Part shown: positions 4,547-8,268 of the stretch, in pieces
Layout of the letters: each line of letters starts with the position of its first letter
Numbering within the stretch: the first letter of the stretch is position 1
Source: an uncultured Bryobacteraceae bacterium
GTDB lineage: Bacteria > Acidobacteriota > Terriglobia > Bryobacterales > Bryobacteraceae
Assembly (NCBI GenBank): GCA_937921835.1
Contig: CAKZVG010000762.1
Coordinates: 1 to 8,268 of the forward strand
Reading direction: 5' to 3'
Length of the DNA: 8,268 nucleotides
Notes under the pieces: generated by a model
Seen by the model: only the letters and a program-made list of their open reading frames with translations
Database searches by the model: none
Told to the model about the DNA's origin: nothing
Program-made: the position numbers and the translations under genes

Positions 4547-7288
4547 ATGCTGCTCGTTTCCGGTCCCCCGGGATCGGGGAAAAGCTGGCGCATCGCGCCG
4601 GCAATCGAGGGTTTCCTGGCCCGGCGCGAGGAGGGTTGGCGCCTCCTGGTGCCTACGGCCACCATGGCCGAACACCTCCGTAACGCCGCCGCCCGCCGGG
4701 GTCACGTGCTGCGTCCGGAATGGATCGCGACCTTCAGCCGGTTCCTACAGCCGTTCCATGCCGGGCTGAAGCCCGCCAGCCCCGCCCTGCTGTCCATCCT
4801 CACCGCCCGCGCACTCCAGGCCTCCACCCCGGCCGAGTTCGCCAAAGTCGCCGCCCTGCCGGGGTTCGCGCGACTGGCCGCGCGCCTGGTGGAGGAGTTC
4901 TCGCTGGCTGGCTGCGACCCGTCGCGGCTCGCCCTTCTGCTCGCGAGCCCGCGCCTGGAAGCCCCCTTCGGCCCCGCGTTTCTCGAGGTCTACTCCGCCG
5001 TCATGGAAGAACTCGCCCGCCGCGGGCTGGCCTTGCGCGGCCAGCTTCTGGCGGCCGTGGCCGAGCGCATCCGGACGCTCGGGCTGCCCGGTGTCAGCCG
5101 GGTTTACCTGGACGGGTTCTTCTCGTTCAACAGCCGCGAACTCGAAGTGCTGCGCGCCATCGGCCAACACGCCTCCCTTACCGTGGTGGCGCCGGACTGG
5201 GAGGGGCTGGCCCCGCTCCGCGCCGCCTTCGCCGGATGTCTTCGCGAAGAGCGGCTTAGCGAGGTTCGTAGACCCACGCCCCGGCGGCGCCTTTTCGCCG
5301 CGCCCACCGCCGCCCAGGAAGCAGGCGAAATCGCCCGCCGGATCCTCGAAGAGGCCTCCCGGGGCCGGCCCTTCCGGGACATCGGCGTCGTGGTCCGCTC
5401 GGCCTCCTCGGGTGTCGCCGAGCTCGCTTCCGCCTTCAGCCGCTTCGGGATCCCGGCGCGCTTCTATTTCGCCGAGCCACTGGCTTCGCAACCGGCCGTT
5501 CAGTATCTGTCTACAATTGTAGATTCTATGCGGAACGGCTGGGACCACGAACTGCTGCTCAAGGCTTTGCGGATGACCGCTTCCGGTCTGGGTGGAACTC
5601 CGGCGGGGGACCGGCTGGATTTCGCGCTGCGCGGGATGGTGCCCGGCCGGGGGCTGGCCGGCATCTCGCCCCTGCTACGGAAGTTCTCGCGCCGCCTATC
5701 CGAAGGGCTGGAGCGGATGGACGCCTGGCCGGAGACCGGCAGCGCGGCTTCCTGGGCCGGGCGGGTGGCCTCGCTGCGCGCCTTGGCCGCCTCTGGCGAA
5801 CCGCCGGAGTCGCGCGACGAAGCGCTGCTGTGGCGCGCAAATTCCGCCGCGCTCGACGCCTTCGAAGCCGCCGCGCTCGAAGCGGTTACCGCCGCCGGCG
5901 GAAGCGCCCAGCTCCCCTTCGAGGAGTACTGGGAGCTGCTCGAACCGATTCTTAAGTCTACAAGTGTAAGATTCAATGATCACCGCCGGGACGTGGTCCA
6001 CGTCATCGATGTCTATGAAGCCCGCCAGTGGGAGCTGCCGGTGGTCTTCGTGTGCGGGCTGCTGGAGAAGGAATTCCCCCGCTACCACTCCCAGGATCCC
6101 ATCTTTGACGATTCGGCGCGCGCGTTCTTCCAGGACGCCGGCGTGAACCTCCGCACCGCCGCCGAACGGCAGCGGGAAGAAGAGTTCCTCTTCGCCCTGG
6201 CCACCAGCCGCGCCACCGAGTGCCTCACGCTGAGCTATGCCCGTTTCAACGCCAAGGGCGAGGAGAACCTGCGTTCCTTTTTCCTGGATGCCTTCGAAGC
6301 CATGGCGGACCTGACCCCGGAAGCGTCCCGCCCGGTGCGCCCGCAGCCGGCGCGGACAAAAGCGCTGCTCCCCGCGCCGGCCATCCGCGCCCAGGATCTG
6401 CTCGCGCACCTGAGCGCCCGCCATGCCGTCCTTGCTCCTACAACAATAGAATCGTTCCTGCACTGCCCGTTCCAGTTCTTTGCCCACCACACCCTGCGTC
6501 TCGAAAAGAGACCCGAGGAGCCGCGCGAGCGGCTGTCCGCCTTGTTGCAGGGCACCATCGTGCATGAGGCGCTGGCGCGATTCTGCCGTGACGGCGCCGG
6601 TCTGCTTGAGACCCTCGACGAGGTCTTCGAACGGGCTTGCGACGGCGCGCGGGTGCCAGCGGGATACCGCCGGGAAGCGGTCCGTTTCGAGATGATCCGG
6701 AATTTTTCGAACTTCCTTCGCGACACCACCCTGCCTCTCGGTCCAGGCTGGTCGGTGAAAACGGAAGAGGATTTCGAATTCGCCTTGAACGAACGGATTC
6801 AAATCCACGGAACGATCGACCGGATGGAGGTTCACCCGGAGGACGGTTGCGCTCTGGTGATCGACTACAAATATAGCTCACCGGCCGGTCTCCAGCAGAA
6901 GCGCAAGGATCACGAAAGCGGGCAGTTGGTGCAAGGGGGGCTCTACATGCTGGCGGCCGGGCGCCACTTCGGACTTCAGCCTGTGGGAATGCTGTACTGC
7001 GGGTTGAAAAAAGAGATCAGTTGGGAAGGCTGGCACCTGCCGCTCGACCATCTGCGGGAGGTGGGGGAATCGGTCTCTGAGCCCGAACTCCAGGAACGCC
7101 TGGAGACCGCCGTGGCAAGAACCCTGGAGGCGGCCGCCGCCATCGCGCAAGGCGAAATCGCCCCGCATCCCGCCGATGCTTCCAAGTGCCCCTACTGCCA
7201 GTTCTGTGACATCTGTAGGTATGAGCTCCCGGCCGCCGCTGTTGCGGCCGCCCCCACGGTGGCGGACGCGCAGGAGGAACCGGCGTGA
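4547..7288 (+). CDS. addB: AddB-like helicase-nuclease subunit: Walker A, PD-(D/E)XK nuclease, Fe-S cysteines
   Basis: This is a 913-residue protein; the start puts Walker A (GPPGSGKS, 6-13) at the extreme N-terminus, as in AddB. AddB pairs with the AddA helicase to resect double-strand breaks for recombination. Family-like segments follow: VYLDGFFSFNSREL (around D189) and VVFVCGLLEKEFP (499-511). The C-terminal PD-(D/E)XK nuclease shows GTIVHEAL (H673), GTIDRMEV (D758), VIDYKYS (D773, K775) and QLVQGGLY (Q793). Cysteines C640 (FLHCPFQFF) and C881, C884, C890 match the AddB [4Fe-4S] staple of one upstream Cys plus C-x2-C-x5-C; C887 is an extra cysteine inside it. Canonical later helicase motifs are not evident, as expected for AddB. 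At 913 residues it is shorter than the roughly 1150 of Bacillus AddB. The tail is Ala-rich. The stop overlaps the next gene as GTGA. Two AT-rich palindromes lie inside the gene. RexB-like or other AddB-related naming is possible. Confidence 0.85.
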   Translation: MLLVSGPPGSGKSWRIAPAIEGFLARREEGWRLLVPTATMAEHLRNAAARRGHVLRPEWIATFSRFLQPFHAGLKPASPALLSILTARALQASTPAEFAKVAALPGFARLAARLVEEFSLAGCDPSRLALLLASPRLEAPFGPAFLEVYSAVMEELARRGLALRGQLLAAVAERIRTLGLPGVSRVYLDGFFSFNSRELEVLRAIGQHASLTVVAPDWEGLAPLRAAFAGCLREERLSEVRRPTPRRRLFAAPTAAQEAGEIARRILEEASRGRPFRDIGVVVRSASSGVAELASAFSRFGIPARFYFAEPLASQPAVQYLSTIVDSMRNGWDHELLLKALRMTASGLGGTPAGDRLDFALRGMVPGRGLAGISPLLRKFSRRLSEGLERMDAWPETGSAASWAGRVASLRALAASGEPPESRDEALLWRANSAALDAFEAAALEAVTAAGGSAQLPFEEYWELLEPILKSTSVRFNDHRRDVVHVIDVYEARQWELPVVFVCGLLEKEFPRYHSQDPIFDDSARAFFQDAGVNLRTAAERQREEEFLFALATSRATECLTLSYARFNAKGEENLRSFFLDAFEAMADLTPEASRPVRPQPARTKALLPAPAIRAQDLLAHLSARHAVLAPTTIESFLHCPFQFFAHHTLRLEKRPEEPRERLSALLQGTIVHEALARFCRDGAGLLETLDEVFERACDGARVPAGYRREAVRFEMIRNFSNFLRDTTLPLGPGWSVKTEEDFEFALNERIQIHGTIDRMEVHPEDGCALVIDYKYSSPAGLQQKRKDHESGQLVQGGLYMLAAGRHFGLQPVGMLYCGLKKEISWEGWHLPLDHLREVGESVSEPELQERLETAVARTLEAAAAIAQGEIAPHPADASKCPYCQFCDICRYELPAAAVAAAPTVADAQEEPA
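5510..5523. promoter_or_regulatory. Perfect 14-bp palindrome with TACA-NN-TGTA core (CopY/BlaI-type box shape) inside the addB-like gene
   Basis: TCTACAATTGTAGA is a perfect palindrome. Its core TACAATTGTA fits the TACAnnTGTA box bound by winged-helix repressors of the CopY/BlaI/MecI family. It encodes S322-T-I-V-D with A/T-ending codons (TCT ACA ATT GTA), unlike the surrounding GC-ending usage. There is no evident promoter here, so a regulatory role is conjecture. Confidence 0.3.
5957..5970. promoter_or_regulatory. Second TACA-NN-TGTA box inside the addB-like gene
   Basis: TCTACAAGTGTAAG contains TACAAGTGTA (5959-5968), the same core as the site at 5510 and in the same codon phase (TCT ACA AGT GTA, starting at S471). 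The similarity continues downstream: GATTCTATG after the first site and AGATTCAATG after the second. The two sites are 447 bp apart. As with the first site, function is unproven. Confidence 0.28.
7272..7277 (+). promoter_or_regulatory. Strong Shine-Dalgarno AGGAGG deciding the GTG start of the addA-like gene
   Basis: AGGAGG lies 7 nt before GTG 7285, inside the last codons of the addB-like gene. This is the best ribosome binding site in the window. It supports a GTG start that overlaps the preceding stop as GTGA. Confidence 0.85.
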
Positions 7289-8268
7289 ACCTCAGTCCCG
7301 AGCAGCGCCGGGCGGTCGAGGCGCAAGGCCAGGATGTCTGCGTGGTGGCGGGTCCCGGCTCCGGCAAGACGCGCGTGCTCACGCACCGCTTCGAGTGGCT
7401 GGTGAACCACGGCGTTCCGCCGCGGCGCATCCTCGCCATTACTTTTACCGAGAAAGCCGCCACCGAGATCAAGAAGCGCCTGGTGGAAGCCTTCCGCTCG
7501 CGGGCGGACTTGCGGGATGAGATCGAGCGGGCCTACGTTTCCACCGTACACGGCTTCTGCGCCCGGCTGCTGCGGGAAAACGCCATCGCCGCGGGGATCG
7601 ACCCCGAGTTCACCGTGCTCGACGAAAACGACGCCGAGGCGCTCGAAGCCGGGGTTGCCGAGGAGGTTCTGGACGGCTGGTGCCGGCGGAATCCGGCCGG
7701 AATGCGCGCGCTGCTCGACAATCTCTACGTTTCGAGCAATCCAAGCTCCCCGCAGCCGGATCTCTCGGCCGCGTTGCGGGCCATCCACCAGGCGATGCGC
7801 GTGGCGGGCGTGAGCCCGGAGGATTTGCGGCGAAAAATAACTCTTGACCTGCGAGCGGCGTTGGATGAAGTCATCGTCCCGTTGCGCGACGCCCTCAGCA
7901 GGAGCGCCCCGTCAACGCCCCAGCAACGGACGCGAATGGAGGCTCTGCACGCTTGGCTGCGCGCGGCGCCGGCGGAAGACAGGCCCTGCGCCGGGCACTT
8001 CGCCTGGATCCAGAACTTCCCGGGCCAGAGGAGGGGCCTTCCGCCACCGGTCCTGGAGGTGGTGAAAGAGCTGCTGAACAAGAGACTCGAGGACGTCAAG
8101 GGCAAGCTCATCCGCCTCTTCAACGCGCCGCTCTATGATTCCCTGATCGGGATTCTGGAGGCCATCGGCGAAGCCTGCCGCGCGCGCAAACGCTCCGCGG
8201 GCGTGCTCGACTTCAGCGACCTCGAGGAATTCGCCATCGCCCTGCTGCGCGAGCACCCGGCCGTGGGG
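7285..8268 (+). CDS. addA: AddA/UvrD-like superfamily 1 helicase, N-terminal part (runs off the window)
   Basis: The frame opens at GTG 7285 and remains open for 328 codons to the right edge. The GTG start is supported by AGGAGG 7 nt upstream, the 4-nt GTGA overlap with the addB-like stop, and the fact that the helicase Q-motif begins at once (NLSPEQRRAVEA). Motif I is AGPGSGKT (22-29), motif Ia is ILAITFTEKAATEIKKRL (49-66), and motif Ib is VSTVHGFCARLL (85-96). LDFSDLEEF at 308-316 is the segment that usually lies shortly before the DExQD Walker B, which falls outside the window. The pairing with an AddB-like gene indicates AddA, the 3'-5' translocating helicase that normally also carries a C-terminal nuclease domain. 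That domain, and so the distinction from a plain UvrD-family helicase, cannot be checked here. The gene is very probably translationally coupled to its partner in one operon. Confidence 0.85.
   Translation, partial: MNLSPEQRRAVEAQGQDVCVVAGPGSGKTRVLTHRFEWLVNHGVPPRRILAITFTEKAATEIKKRLVEAFRSRADLRDEIERAYVSTVHGFCARLLRENAIAAGIDPEFTVLDENDAEALEAGVAEEVLDGWCRRNPAGMRALLDNLYVSSNPSSPQPDLSAALRAIHQAMRVAGVSPEDLRRKITLDLRAALDEVIVPLRDALSRSAPSTPQQRTRMEALHAWLRAAPAEDRPCAGHFAWIQNFPGQRRGLPPPVLEVVKELLNKRLEDVKGKLIRLFNAPLYDSLIGILEAIGEACRARKRSAGVLDFSDLEEFAIALLREHPAVG

Noticed and set aside
5696..6835. Minus-strand frame opposite the nuclease part of the addB-like gene
   Set aside because: It is the complement of conserved AddB motifs and is Gly/Arg-rich with no independent support.
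7230..7250. 7-bp hairpin CGGCCGC/GCGGCCG near the end of the addB-like gene
   Set aside because: It lies in Ala-rich coding sequence built from GCC/GCG codons, where such repeats are expected, and no T-run follows. A role between the two coupled genes cannot be excluded but is not supported.
1..8268. CRISPR array, tRNA or rRNA genes, insertion sequence, attachment site, defence island
   Set aside because: No direct repeats with regular spacers, cloverleaf-like sequences, transposase or integrase motifs, or terminal inverted repeats were found. The AddAB-like pair looks like housekeeping recombination rather than a defence module.

Overview
The window is GC-rich (roughly two thirds G+C by eye) bacterial chromosome with densely packed protein genes and no sign of a mobile element, phage, CRISPR array, tRNA or rRNA. 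The gene families present (a GH127-type glycosidase, an exported tandem metallo-beta-lactamase-fold protein, a cobalamin-binding radical SAM enzyme, an AddAB-like helicase-nuclease pair) and the base composition fit a soil-type Acidobacteriota such as Bryobacterales. That placement is an inference from style, not from a marker gene.

Layout: (1) 1-319, + strand, the C-terminal end of a GH127/DUF1680 beta-L-arabinofuranosidase-like protein. (2) 320-610, a 291-nt gap with a consensus -10 element (TATAAT, 476-481) and a GC-rich hairpin in the predicted leader. (3) 611-2500, + strand, a 629-residue probably exported protein with two metallo-beta-lactamase (MBL) folds and a C-terminal beta-sandwich-like domain. 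The first MBL fold has lost most of its metal ligands; the second has all of them. (4) 2501-2611, a short convergent gap with a compact hairpin. (5) 2612-4192, - strand, a cobalamin-binding-domain radical SAM enzyme, apparently preceded by a 12-codon upstream ORF that overlaps its start codon as ATGA. (6) 4193-4546, a divergent intergenic region with an 8-bp hairpin and, at its right end, a -10-like TATACT only 8 nt before the next ATG. (7) 4547-7288, + strand, an AddB-like nuclease/inactivated-helicase subunit (913 aa). (8) 7285-8268, + strand, the N-terminal part of an AddA/UvrD-like helicase that starts at a GTG overlapping the addB stop (GTGA) and runs off the window.

The last two genes form one translationally coupled operon and very probably work together as a double-strand-break end-resection complex (AddAB/RecBCD-like). 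The other genes show no obvious functional link to them or to each other. I do not see convincing evidence of a new multigene system. The observations most worth a second look are the pseudo-enzyme MBL domain fused to an intact one, the two TACA-NN-TGTA palindromes (CopY/BlaI-type box shape) inside the addB-like coding sequence, and the upstream ORF of the radical SAM gene.
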